DNA of 64,000 bases, taken from Faecalibacterium sp. I3-3-33. GTDB lineage: Bacteria; Bacillota; Clostridia; Oscillospirales; Ruminococcaceae. Shown here one piece after another: positions 29,562-37,579 of the stretch. A program made the translations under genes and the position numbers. Each line of letters opens with the position of its first letter. The stretch's first letter is position 1. Under the pieces are notes generated by a model, which saw nothing but the letters and a program-made list of their open reading frames with translations, was not told the origin of the DNA and ran no database searches. The stretch lies in the NCBI RefSeq assembly GCF_023347295.1, contig NZ_CP094469.1, forward strand, positions 2,232,001 through 2,296,000, given 5' to 3'.

Positions 29562-30080
29562 TTACAGCGCGGGCATCTGGGCTTCGATCCAGTCTGCCAG
29601 TGCCGGAATATCGTTCAGGTCAAAATCTGCGCCGGGAATATCCCCCACCACCGCCAGCGGCTGGAAGGAGACGGGCGCATCCGAAATGGCGCTGCGCACC
29701 ACCTCGATCTTCGGCCAGCCGCTGGATTTGAACCCTTCCAGCAGCACAAGGTCGTAGCCGTGACGCTCGAACAGGGCAAGCAGGTCCTGCTCGGTCAGGC
29801 GGAATTCCTCGGTCAGCAGGTAGCGCGTGCCGGAATAGACCGCCACGCCCTCGGCACCGGCTTCCCGCAGACGGTAGCTGTCGGTGCCGGGCACGTCCGG
29901 GGTAAAATCGTGGCCGTCGTGCTTGATGACGCCTACCTTCAGCCCACGGCTGCGCAGCACGGGCAGCAGCTTTTCCAGCAGGGTGGTCTTACCGCTGTTG
30001 TGCACCCCGCTGACGGCCAGCACCGCCGGGCGTTTGAGCGCCTGTGTCTCGGCAAGCGCCTGTTTTTGTTCACTGTACAA
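29562..30080 (-). CDS. mobB: Molybdopterin-guanine dinucleotide biosynthesis adaptor
   Basis: This GTP-binding protein has Walker A GVHNSGKTTL and the MobB-type VGVIKHDGHDF and LVLLEGFKSSGWPKIEVVR segments. No ATG is well placed. I chose a TTG at 30078-30080 because GGAGG (30090-30094) precedes it at suitable spacing, giving 172 residues and an 11-base overlap with moeA. A GTG/ATG-type start at 30122 would extend the protein into moeA by 14 unconserved-looking residues. Confidence 0.85.
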   Translation of the reverse strand: MYSEQKQALAETQALKRPAVLAVSGVHNSGKTTLLEKLLPVLRSRGLKVGVIKHDGHDFTPDVPGTDSYRLREAGAEGVAVYSGTRYLLTEEFRLTEQDLLALFERHGYDLVLLEGFKSSGWPKIEVVRSAISDAPVSFQPLAVVGDIPGADFDLNDIPALADWIEAQMPAL

Positions 30081-31308
30081 AGCAAAGCACCTCCACTTCC
30101 ATGCCAGGTTCCACCGGCCCACTGCCGACGGGGATCTCTACCAGACAGTTGCAGCCCATCATAGCGGACAGTGCACCGGAAGAGTGTGCCTCGGTGTTGC
30201 CCGCACCGGGCAGCGTCACCTTGCCGCCGCAGGCGGTGGCACGCAGGTAGCGGTAGCCCTTGCTGGGTTTGGAAAAGCCGTTCGTCAGGGTGCAGACGGT
30301 GCGGGCAGGGATGCAGCTCTCCTCCCGCCGCCCGGCGACGCGCAGCAGCGCAGGGATAGCGTACTGCTCCAGCGTAGCGGCGGCGGCAAAGGGGTTGCCG
30401 GACAGGCAGAACACCAGCTTGCCGCCCAGTGTTGCCGCCAGCATGGGGCTGCCGGGCTTCTGGGCTACGCCCTCTACCACCAGCTGTGCACCCAGCTGTT
30501 CCAGCACAAGGGGCAGATAGTCCTTCTGCCCAACGGAAACGCCGCCGCTGGTGATGACGGCATCGCAGCGGGTCAGCAGTTCCTGCATTTTACCGGTGAT
30601 GACCTCCGGGTCATCGGAGCACTGCTGCCGCTCCACGGAAAAGCCCAGCTGACGCAGCCGGGCGGCGTTCTGGATGCCGTTGGCATCGTAAATTTTACCG
30701 GGTGCCCACGGTGCGCCGGGTTCCAGCAGCTCGCTGCCGGTGGAAAGGATGCCCACGGTCAGCGGGCGGCAGACCGTTACTTCAGCGTAGCCCTGCCCGG
30801 CCAGCACGCCCAGATGGGCGGGGGTGAGCACCGTCCCGGCGGGCGCAATGACCGCACCGGCGGCTACATCTTCCCCCCGGAACACTACGTTTTGCAGCGG
30901 TTTTACGGCAGCATAGATCTGTACGGTCTCTTCGCCGCTGTCGGTCAGTTCCTGCATCAAAACGCAGTCCGCGCCCTCCGGCAGGGGGGCACCGGTCATG
31001 ATGCGGGCAGCGCAGCCTGCGGGCAGCGCCGCAGCCGGAGCATCGCCCGCGTAAAGCTTCATCACCACCGGCAGGGTGACCGGGGTCTCCCGGCTTGCTC
31101 CGGCGGTATCCACGCTGTGCAGGGCGTAGCCGTCCAGCGGGCTGCGGTCAAAGGGGGGCTGGTCCATCCGGGCGCAGAGGTCACCGGCGGCAATGCGCCC
31201 GCAGGCGGCTTCCAGCGGGATGGTCTCCGGGGACGGAGAAGGCAGAAGCGCTGCCGCGTCCAGCACGCTGCGCAGCGCCTGAACGGGGGAGCAGAAAGGC
31301 TGATTCAT
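30070..31308 (-). CDS. moeA: Molybdopterin molybdenumtransferase
   Basis: This roughly 412-residue enzyme inserts molybdenum (or tungsten) into adenylated molybdopterin. The chosen ATG follows GGAGGAAGTTATA; the ATG five codons upstream lies within that site. Motifs include DRSPLDGYAL, the GARIMTGAPLPEGADCV-like segment (AARIMTGAPLPEGADCV), STGSELLEPG and TSGGVSVGQKDYL. It is first in the biosynthetic operon behind a structured 440-base leader. Confidence 0.94.
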   Translation of the reverse strand: MNQPFCSPVQALRSVLDAAALLPSPSPETIPLEAACGRIAAGDLCARMDQPPFDRSPLDGYALHSVDTAGASRETPVTLPVVMKLYAGDAPAAALPAGCAARIMTGAPLPEGADCVLMQELTDSGEETVQIYAAVKPLQNVVFRGEDVAAGAVIAPAGTVLTPAHLGVLAGQGYAEVTVCRPLTVGILSTGSELLEPGAPWAPGKIYDANGIQNAARLRQLGFSVERQQCSDDPEVITGKMQELLTRCDAVITSGGVSVGQKDYLPLVLEQLGAQLVVEGVAQKPGSPMLAATLGGKLVFCLSGNPFAAAATLEQYAIPALLRVAGRREESCIPARTVCTLTNGFSKPSKGYRYLRATACGGKVTLPGAGNTEAHSSGALSAMMGCNCLVEIPVGSGPVEPGMEVEVLCFVQ

Positions 31309-31750
31309 TATAACTTCCTCCATAGACCCGCCGCTCTCCCCTTCTGCTATGGCTCAGACGGGGACACCGGCGGGGGTATTCTTTTTTCAAAAAGGCAGGT
31401 GAAAAAGAAGCGGAGACGTCTTGACCGGAAAATCAAAACGCCTCCGCAGAATATCCCCACAAAACCGGCTGCGGCAGCTTGCAGTCTGCTACGCCGGTGG
31501 CAGCCTTTGGCTATGCGCCGCCCTTGCAGCGGCAGCACACAGCCAAAAAGCACCTGTGAAGATGGGAGGAGTTCTTTTTTTCAAATTGCAGCGTTTCTTC
31601 TGCGGGAAGGCGGTGGGGTTTCCCCCGCCACCCTTGAATGCCGGCTTATTCAGCCCTTAGCATTGCGGCGCGGTGTCCTGCTCTTTGTGAGAGTTTAGAC
31701 GCCTTTGCTCAAAGAAGCTCTTATACCCTGATTCAATTGTAGTTTATGGT
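31309..31750 (-). promoter_or_regulatory. Structured leader upstream of moeA, candidate cofactor riboswitch
   Basis: This 442-base gene-free interval is on the moeA strand. Minus-strand GGCTGCCACCGG and GCCGCAGCCGG lie in a GC-rich foldable region at about 31455-31560, followed by a terminator-like stem at 31412-31445. Location before molybdenum cofactor genes is where Moco/Tuco riboswitches occur, but I could not align the consensus by eye. A further imperfect hairpin lies at 31610-31633. Confidence 0.4.
31401..31445 (-). terminator. Attenuator-like hairpin in the moeA leader
   Basis: On the minus strand GGAGGCGTTTTGA pairs over 13 positions (two wobbles) with TCAAGACGTCTCC and is followed by GCTTCTTTTTC. 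It lies about 100 bases before the moeA start, so it would block the operon unless prevented. Confidence 0.6.
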
Positions 31751-32668
31751 TTAATCGCAGAAATCGTCCACGTCGCTGATAGCCTTGGCATAGCGGCGGG
31801 TGAGGTGCTTGGTGGAAAAGAGGAACCGCTCGTTCTGGTTGTTGGTCAGCTCCTCGATATCGGCATACTCCGGGTTTTCCTGCATGGCCTTCCAAGTCTG
31901 CTCGATGACCTCCGGCGCAAGACCGTAGGGGGAGCGCTGGAAATACTTGAGCGGAGTGGCACTGGGGTAGATGCGGGCGTTGAACCGCACCATCTCGGCA
32001 AACATCACACACAGATCCTTGTCCTCGATGAGCTGCGCGATCATGGCGTAGTTATCGCTCATATTGGCGTTGGAGTAGTAGTAGGTGTCCTTTGCACCCG
32101 CGCGGGTGACGATATCGGTGCACTGGGGGTCTGCGGGCATCTGTGCCAGCAGCTCGTCGGCGTTTTCCACTTCCTCCAGCAGCAAAGCGTGGGGGGTAAT
32201 CAGCGCAGCCGCAGAGCGGGCGCGGATGTAACCGGCCAGTTCCTGTGCAGGGGTCAGCTCCGGCAGCTCCGGGGCGGTCTTAGTGGGCTGATCCGCAAAG
32301 GGATCGTTTTCTGCCTCCGGTTCACCGGCCAGAAAATCCAGCAGTTCCGGCTTTGCAGCATCGGGCTGCGCAGCTTCGGCAGCTTCGGGTGCGGCCTCAG
32401 CGGCCTGCTTTGCGGCAAGTTCGGCGGTCTCCCGCTCCACTGCAGCGATCACATCCTCGCCGGTCTTGGCGGCGCTGCCGTCAAAGGTGCTGCCGGTCTC
32501 CTTCAGGCGGCGGGCAGTCTCGCTTGCGGCGTCGATGTCAAACACCTCTGCCTTGGGCTTTTTCTTGGCGGCCAGCTCTGCCTTTTGCAGTTCCAGAACG
32601 GCCTGTTCCGGGTCTACGCTGCCATCCACCGTGGTGGTGTAGCCGGGTTTACGTCTGCCAAACAACAT
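31751..32668 (-). CDS. YdhW-like protein with Ala/Glu-rich N-terminal extension
   Basis: This 305-residue protein has no signal or membrane segment. Residues 1-150 are low-complexity Ala, Glu, Pro and Lys. The folded part, about 150-305 (YIRARSAAALITPHALLL, YYYSNANMSDNYAMIAQLIE, FARIYPSATPLKYFQ-like), resembles YdhW of the E. coli ydhYVWXUT operon. It lies 39 bases downstream of the YdhV-like gene, as in that operon. Function unknown, possibly an assembly or electron-transfer accessory. Confidence 0.7.
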   Translation of the reverse strand: MLFGRRKPGYTTTVDGSVDPEQAVLELQKAELAAKKKPKAEVFDIDAASETARRLKETGSTFDGSAAKTGEDVIAAVERETAELAAKQAAEAAPEAAEAAQPDAAKPELLDFLAGEPEAENDPFADQPTKTAPELPELTPAQELAGYIRARSAAALITPHALLLEEVENADELLAQMPADPQCTDIVTRAGAKDTYYYSNANMSDNYAMIAQLIEDKDLCVMFAEMVRFNARIYPSATPLKYFQRSPYGLAPEVIEQTWKAMQENPEYADIEELTNNQNERFLFSTKHLTRRYAKAISDVDDFCD

Positions 32669-32707
32669 GACGATTTTTCCTCTTTCTATGGGATTTATCC
32701 GTTGGAT

Positions 32708-34864
32708 TTATTCAGCTGCTGCGGTGTTCTGGGCGTAGATGCCGCGCTTTTCCAGATCATCGGCCATGTCAGCCAGATCATACTTCTCCAGCGTCTCGCG
32801 GGTGGGCACACCGGTGGTGCGGTCCCAGCCAAAGACGTCGTAGAACAGATCCTTTGCCTTCTCCATGTCGGCGCGGTCCAGCTTGGTGGTGCCTTCCTCG
32901 AATGCCTTGAAGTCGGGGTCCTTATCAAACACCCAATCGCAGATGGCATCGTGCTCCTGACGCAGGTTTGCGCTGCCGCAGTTCTGCTGGAAGCTGATGG
33001 CGGTCATCGCGCGCAGCATCTGGGTGATGCGGGCACCGTCCTCCTGCAGACCGGCCTGAGTATAGGTCTCGCCGGTAACAGCAGTCATAAAGTCTGCCTG
33101 CAGATCCAGATCGCCGTGGTAGTCGCGCTCCTTGGAGGGAGACTGGGTCATGGGCCACATCCAGTTGCACAGGGTAGCGGAGTCGTGGAAGTTCTTATCG
33201 TTGACGCAGTATGCAGCCAGCTTTGCCTTGTTCTCGTTGATGGGAGTGTAGGCCTTGGCCTTATCGTAGCAGCCCTCGCCGAAGAAGTCCTCCATGACCT
33301 TCTTGGTCACTTCATACGGAGCGCCGGAACCGGTCTCGCAGACGATCTCGTGGATCATGCAGTCACGGTTGTAGACGAGGTTGTACAGCATACCAACCTG
33401 CCATGCCTCAGCAGGGCCGTGGTGGTTGGGGAAGCCGTTGTAGATCAGGTTGGAGTTGGTAGCGCCGTCGTTGCGGTCCAGCCAGCTCTTGGGCAGGCCG
33501 AACTTTTCCATCATGGCCAGCGTGCCCTTGGCGATGACGGACAGGTCGCCCTCGCCGTAAGCCATGCGGCGGATCAGTTCGACCTCCCAGCGGGGATCGC
33601 CGGCCTTCTCCCACTCCCAGGGCAGAGAGTCGTACTCGGCCTCGCTGATGTACTTGGTGGCCTCCTCGCGCGGCATGCGCAGGATCCACAGCAGGTCGCG
33701 GTTCAGGTTGCCGTAGTTGTCCCACAGACCCATATCGTCCACAGCATGAGCCCATGCCAGATTGATGACCATGGTGCCGTCGCCTTCGTACTTGAAGTCG
33801 TGCACGCCGTCCGGGTAGACGCGGGTGCCGTACAGCACGGGCATACAGGTGTTGGAGTTGTGGGTGGGCAGATCGTAATCTGCCAGCGGATCCACATCAT
33901 ACTCGGTGTAGCAGCGGATGGGGCAGGAGGAGCAGCCGCCGTTCTTCACGGTGTACTCGGCAGCGGGAGCGCCGAAGTCGAAGTAGCCCTTGAAGCAGCG
34001 CAGTGCCACCTTGTTGATATCGTTGTAGGGCTGCTCGCCGGTATCCACGGGGCCGCCGGGAGCCTTCTTCCACATACGGCCGGGCGCGCCGGACCAGCGG
34101 TTCTTGCCGGAGGTGGCGCTGTACTCTGCCCAGCTCTGGGGCTGTGCGGGCACGTTGTGGTTGTTGTTGCCGCCGATCAGGTTTCCCATCATGTAGTTGG
34201 AGAGCTCCAGCACCTTCTTGGGGTCAGCCACCTTGACGCTGCCGGTGCCGCGGATGGCCAGACCTTTCAGCTTCTTGTTGCCCATGGCAGCGCCCAGACC
34301 GGCACCGCCGGAGTTGCCGAAGCTGGTGTTCAGGGTGGAGTAGTCCACCAGATTTTCACCGGCAGGGCCGATGGAAGCAGTCTCGAACTCGCGGCCGTTC
34401 TGCTCTACCATCCACTTATTGGCAGCAAAGGTGCCCTTGCCCCAGATCTCGGTTGCGTCCTCCAGAGAGACCGCGCCGTCCTCGATGCGCAGGTAGACGG
34501 GCTTCTCAGAGATGCCGCTGACCACGATGCCATCGTAACCGGCATACTTCAGCATGGAGCCGATGTGGCCGCCCATGTGTGCGTCGATAATGGAGTGACC
34601 CTTGGACCAGGTGGAGCGGAAGGTCACGTTCATACGGCCGGAGCAGGGCACGCCTGCGCCGGTCAGGGGGCCGACACCGAAGATGACCAGAGCCTTCTCG
34701 TCATAGGGGTCCAGCTCCATGGGAGCTTCCTCATACATAATGCGGTAGGCCATGCCCATACCGCCGATATACTTATGGTACTTTTCGTCATCCTGCGTGG
34801 TGATCTCGCCGGTGGTCAGGTTGACGCGCAGGATCTTGCCTGCCCAGCCATAACTTTCAGCCAT
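32708..34864 (-). CDS. ydhV: Aldehyde:ferredoxin oxidoreductase-family tungsto/molybdoenzyme, YdhV-like
   Basis: This 718-residue enzyme begins with the AOR signature (GWAGKILRVNLTTGEI, YIGGMGMAYRIMYEEA). It has the pterin-binding FRSTWSKGHSIIDAHMGGHI and a [4Fe-4S] motif GGCSSCPIRCYTEY. AOR enzymes carry a bis-pterin tungsten or molybdenum centre. The surrounding modABC, moa and moe genes would supply it. The 4Fe-4S and FMN-binding proteins upstream would move electrons. The natural substrate of YdhV-type enzymes is not established, so I call none. Confidence 0.9.
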   Translation of the reverse strand: MAESYGWAGKILRVNLTTGEITTQDDEKYHKYIGGMGMAYRIMYEEAPMELDPYDEKALVIFGVGPLTGAGVPCSGRMNVTFRSTWSKGHSIIDAHMGGHIGSMLKYAGYDGIVVSGISEKPVYLRIEDGAVSLEDATEIWGKGTFAANKWMVEQNGREFETASIGPAGENLVDYSTLNTSFGNSGGAGLGAAMGNKKLKGLAIRGTGSVKVADPKKVLELSNYMMGNLIGGNNNHNVPAQPQSWAEYSATSGKNRWSGAPGRMWKKAPGGPVDTGEQPYNDINKVALRCFKGYFDFGAPAAEYTVKNGGCSSCPIRCYTEYDVDPLADYDLPTHNSNTCMPVLYGTRVYPDGVHDFKYEGDGTMVINLAWAHAVDDMGLWDNYGNLNRDLLWILRMPREEATKYISEAEYDSLPWEWEKAGDPRWEVELIRRMAYGEGDLSVIAKGTLAMMEKFGLPKSWLDRNDGATNSNLIYNGFPNHHGPAEAWQVGMLYNLVYNRDCMIHEIVCETGSGAPYEVTKKVMEDFFGEGCYDKAKAYTPINENKAKLAAYCVNDKNFHDSATLCNWMWPMTQSPSKERDYHGDLDLQADFMTAVTGETYTQAGLQEDGARITQMLRAMTAISFQQNCGSANLRQEHDAICDWVFDKDPDFKAFEEGTTKLDRADMEKAKDLFYDVFGWDRTTGVPTRETLEKYDLADMADDLEKRGIYAQNTAAAE

Positions 34865-34876
34865 TGTAGTTCCTCC

Positions 34877-35521
34877 TTACAGATCCAAGTATGCAGCCTG
34901 TGCTGCGCTGGTAACGGCATCCCAATCCACGATGGACAGAGCGCCGGACGGGCAGCCTGCCACGCAGGCACCGCAGGCGATGCACTTGGAGGACTTGCCG
35001 GTCTCAGGGTTGACAGTGGGCATGTGCCACGGGCAGGCATCATGGCAGGCACCGCAGCCGATGCACTTGTCGGTATCCACTACGCGGATGCCGCGGTCGT
35101 CGGTGGTGATGGCCTTCTGCGGGCAGGCGTTGCCGCAGGCGGGGTCCTCGCACTGGCGGCAGGTGTCCGGGAAGTAGACAAAGCAGTTATCGGTGCCGGA
35201 CAGCAGGCCGTTGCCTGCGCCGTCCAGATTCAGACGGCGCTGGATCTTGACGCGGCTGATGTAAGAGGAGCACACGCCGTCGTTGGTCAGGGTGCAGTTG
35301 ATCTCGCAGCGCTGGCAGCCGGTGCACAGGTCTGCGTTGACCACCAGCAGGCCCTGCGGCAGTGCCCAAGTGGCCACTGCGCCGGAATCCACCTGCTGCT
35401 GAGAGCAGCCGAACAGGGACAGCATGGAAGCGGACAGGGTGAGCCCTGCAAGGCTCTTGCCCGAGATCTTCATGAATTGACGGCGGGTCATGTCAGCCGT
35501 CAGGAAATCAGTTTTTGCCAT
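34877..35521 (-). CDS. ydhY: YdhY-like 4x[4Fe-4S] ferredoxin with Tat/lipoprotein signal
   Basis: The ATG at 35521 is chosen because GGAGG lies about 10 bases before it, while the ATG at 35530 is too close. The protein has a twin-arginine motif (TRRQFMKISGKS) and a possible lipobox (LFGC). Four cysteine clusters follow: CTGCQRCEINC, CRQCEDPACGNACP, CIGCGACHDACP and CIACGACVAGCP. It should be an extracytoplasmic or membrane-attached electron carrier for the AOR-type enzyme encoded 12 bases downstream. Confidence 0.87.
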   Translation of the reverse strand: MAKTDFLTADMTRRQFMKISGKSLAGLTLSASMLSLFGCSQQQVDSGAVATWALPQGLLVVNADLCTGCQRCEINCTLTNDGVCSSYISRVKIQRRLNLDGAGNGLLSGTDNCFVYFPDTCRQCEDPACGNACPQKAITTDDRGIRVVDTDKCIGCGACHDACPWHMPTVNPETGKSSKCIACGACVAGCPSGALSIVDWDAVTSAAQAAYLDL

Positions 35522-35543
35522 AGGTTCCATTCCTCCGTTGAGG

Positions 35544-36461
35544 TCACTCTGCGCTGAGCACCTCGGTCACATAGAAATACGAGTTGTTGACGATGGTCGT
35601 CACAGCCGAAGAGGTGATGGTCGCGCCGGAAAGGGCGTCCACCTCGGTCAGGTCTGCGCTGACAGCACCGGACGCATTGCCGGCGGTGGTCAGGCTGGCC
35701 TGCTCCAGACGCGCCTTGGACTGCTCTTCTGCCGAGAGATCCGCAAAGGGGATCGCCATCGGCTCGCCGTCCAGTGCGCTCTTGCTGAGCATGGCTGCGT
35801 ACAGCTTGCGCCGTGCCACGGCCTCTGCGCTGGAATCCAGCGGCGGAGCCAGCTCATCGCCCAGTGCCTCGCCCTTCAAAGCCGAGAGGGTAAGCCCCGC
35901 AGCATACATCTTGCGGGTAGCCTCGGCCTCGGGAGAGGTATCGAAGGTGCGCCACTGTGCGGGGTCAAAATCCCCGGCAGCAGCGGGCTGCTCCTCCGCT
36001 GCACCGGCAGCAGCATAGGCGGCACCGGTAACGGGGTCCGTTACGGTGTAGCTTTTGCCCGCCAGCGTGAAGGGAGCTGCGCCCTGATACTGGGACGTGA
36101 ACTCCGGGTTGATGCACTGGCCGCCAAGGCTTTCGGTTTCGTCCTGCGAGAGGATCTCTACTGCGGAAACATTTCCCTCGGCGTCAATGGTCACGGCAGC
36201 CTGTACATCGCTCTGGAAGCCCTTCTGAGAGCCCTCCACGCGGTAGCTGCCATCGTCGAGCTGGTACACTGCGCTGATGCCGTAGGTGGCTGCATCCGCC
36301 TCCGACACCGGCAGCAGGGTACCGGCAACCGTGGTGCGTGCGCTTTGCAAGGTGGTCAGCCCGACCGCCAAGGCGATGGTCGCAACGCCCATGGCTGCAT
36401 AGCCCGGCAGCCGCTTGCGCCACAGCGGTACGGGCGCAAACGGGTTGGTTGCCTGCTTCAT
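35544..36461 (-). CDS. Membrane-anchored FMN-binding protein
   Basis: The ATG follows CAGGTGATAAC; upstream in-frame starts lack a site. The 305-residue protein has one N-terminal membrane segment (about residues 20-38). It then has RnfG/NqrC-like FMN-binding sequence ending in DALSGATITSSAV, where the threonine could carry covalent FMN. An Ala-rich middle segment (about 150-250) separates the two halves of the domain. Its place at the head of the ydhY-ydhV-ydhW group suggests it passes electrons between membrane and the Fe-S protein. Confidence 0.8.
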   Translation of the reverse strand: MKQATNPFAPVPLWRKRLPGYAAMGVATIALAVGLTTLQSARTTVAGTLLPVSEADAATYGISAVYQLDDGSYRVEGSQKGFQSDVQAAVTIDAEGNVSAVEILSQDETESLGGQCINPEFTSQYQGAAPFTLAGKSYTVTDPVTGAAYAAAGAAEEQPAAAGDFDPAQWRTFDTSPEAEATRKMYAAGLTLSALKGEALGDELAPPLDSSAEAVARRKLYAAMLSKSALDGEPMAIPFADLSAEEQSKARLEQASLTTAGNASGAVSADLTEVDALSGATITSSAVTTIVNNSYFYVTEVLSAE

Positions 36462-36557
36462 GTTATCACCTGCCTGTTTTTTATTTTGCCGGGTAACCCC
36501 GGACAACAATTGAGGCCGCTCTGGCTGCTGCAACAGCGGAGCGGTCTCTTCGATAAT

Positions 36558-36587
36558 ATATTAACATGCGTGCGCGGAGTATGTCAA
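36558..36587 (-). promoter_or_regulatory. Promoter of the FMN/ydhYVW operon
   Basis: On the minus strand a perfect TTGACA and TAATAT are separated by 18 bases. The roughly 90-base leader contains an inverted repeat, CCGCTC with GAGCGG, at about 36515-36545. Confidence 0.6.
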
Positions 36588-36639
36588 CAGAAACAGACAG
36601 GCTTTTCCGTTTTGTAACGATTGTTTTTGTAATATTTGC

Positions 36640-37410
36640 TTAAACTTTAGGGATTTTTCGCCCGCACACCAGCTGCAGGCCGTATTCTGCTGCAAGCTCT
36701 GCGGATTGCACGGTGGGCATGCTCTTGCTTACCAGCACCGGCACCCCGGCGCGGATGGCCTTGCGCACCATATCCAGCGGCACCCGGCCGCTGGTGTACA
36801 GCACGCATTCTGCCAGCGGAAGCCCTGCCAGCACCGTGCAGCCCACCGCCTTATCCAGCGCGTTGTGCCGCCCCAGATCCTCGCAGGCAAAAACAATTTC
36901 CCCTTTGTGCAGCACAAAGCAGCTGTGTACCGCCCGGGTGGCGCGGTACAGCGGCAGTCCGGCGTGCATGGCGGCGGTCAGGCGCTCCACCCATTCCGGC
37001 TGCAAGACCAGCCCCGGCACAGGGCGCAAGGGCTGTAACTCCACCGGACTGCCCAGCGCGATATTATCGGTGCAGCAGCTGGCAACCTCCTGCGCGGCGG
37101 CGCGGCGAGTGGGCAGCGGGTGGCGCAGATATACCTGCACCTTTGCGCCCTCGGCGCAGACGGCGATCTGCTCCACCTCGTCCGCAGATGCGATCCATCC
37201 TTCGGTGAGCAGCCGCCCCAAGGCCAGCTGCGGCAGCAGCGCCGGGGTGCATACCACCCGGAAGGCGGGCTGCTCGTTTACATAGATAGCAGCGGCGTGC
37301 TCTGCCGGTACGCTGGCCTCGGTACCGTCCGGCAGGCGCAGGCTGGCAAAGGCCGCCTGTGCACCAAAACGGTCGGTGATCTGCAAAGAGGGTGTGCTGC
37401 GTTTTTCCAT
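36640..37410 (-). CDS. fdhD: FdhD-like formate dehydrogenase accessory sulfurtransferase
   Basis: This 256-residue protein has the FdhD landmarks FACEDLGRHNALDKAVG and LYTSGRVPLDMVRKAIRAG, then VPVLVSKSMPT. FdhD transfers sulfur to the bis-pterin cofactor. The usual Cys-x-x-Cys loop is replaced by SCCTDN at 111-116. No formate dehydrogenase is present in the window, so its client here may be the YdhV-like enzyme. It has its own promoter and is 179 bases upstream of the FMN-binding gene. Confidence 0.88.
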   Translation of the reverse strand: MEKRSTPSLQITDRFGAQAAFASLRLPDGTEASVPAEHAAAIYVNEQPAFRVVCTPALLPQLALGRLLTEGWIASADEVEQIAVCAEGAKVQVYLRHPLPTRRAAAQEVASCCTDNIALGSPVELQPLRPVPGLVLQPEWVERLTAAMHAGLPLYRATRAVHSCFVLHKGEIVFACEDLGRHNALDKAVGCTVLAGLPLAECVLYTSGRVPLDMVRKAIRAGVPVLVSKSMPTVQSAELAAEYGLQLVCGRKIPKV

Positions 37411-37451
37411 AAAGCTTCCTTATATTATTTGTGTGGTAAGTGGACAGTATC

Positions 37452-37480
37452 AACATACCGGTTCTGTGGCAAAAAGTCAA
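37452..37480 (-). promoter_or_regulatory. Promoter of fdhD
   Basis: On the minus strand TTGACT and TATGTT are separated by 17 bases, about 40 bases before the start codon. Confidence 0.55.
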
Positions 37481-37499
37481 GAGCCATCTTTCCGTGAAT

Positions 37500-37539
37500 G
37501 CACAATGCCGGACAGCCCGCAGACTGTCCGGCATTGTGC
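37500..37539 (-). terminator. Hairpin after the adenine deaminase gene
   Basis: GCACAATGCCGGACAG and its exact complement enclose eight bases. It begins about 40 bases beyond the stop. No T run follows on the minus strand, so termination strength is uncertain. Confidence 0.5.
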
Positions 37540-37579
37540 CGATAAAAATGATTTCCAAATTCAATCCTGTGCCGCGTTC

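Noticed and set aside
31421..31660. Open frame of 79 codons in the moeA leader
   Set aside because: No ribosome binding site, and it overlaps predicted RNA structure on the other strand.
31805..35557. A 1250-codon plus-strand frame across the ydhW, ydhV and ydhY region
   Set aside because: It covers three recognised minus-strand genes and has no motif or start signal.
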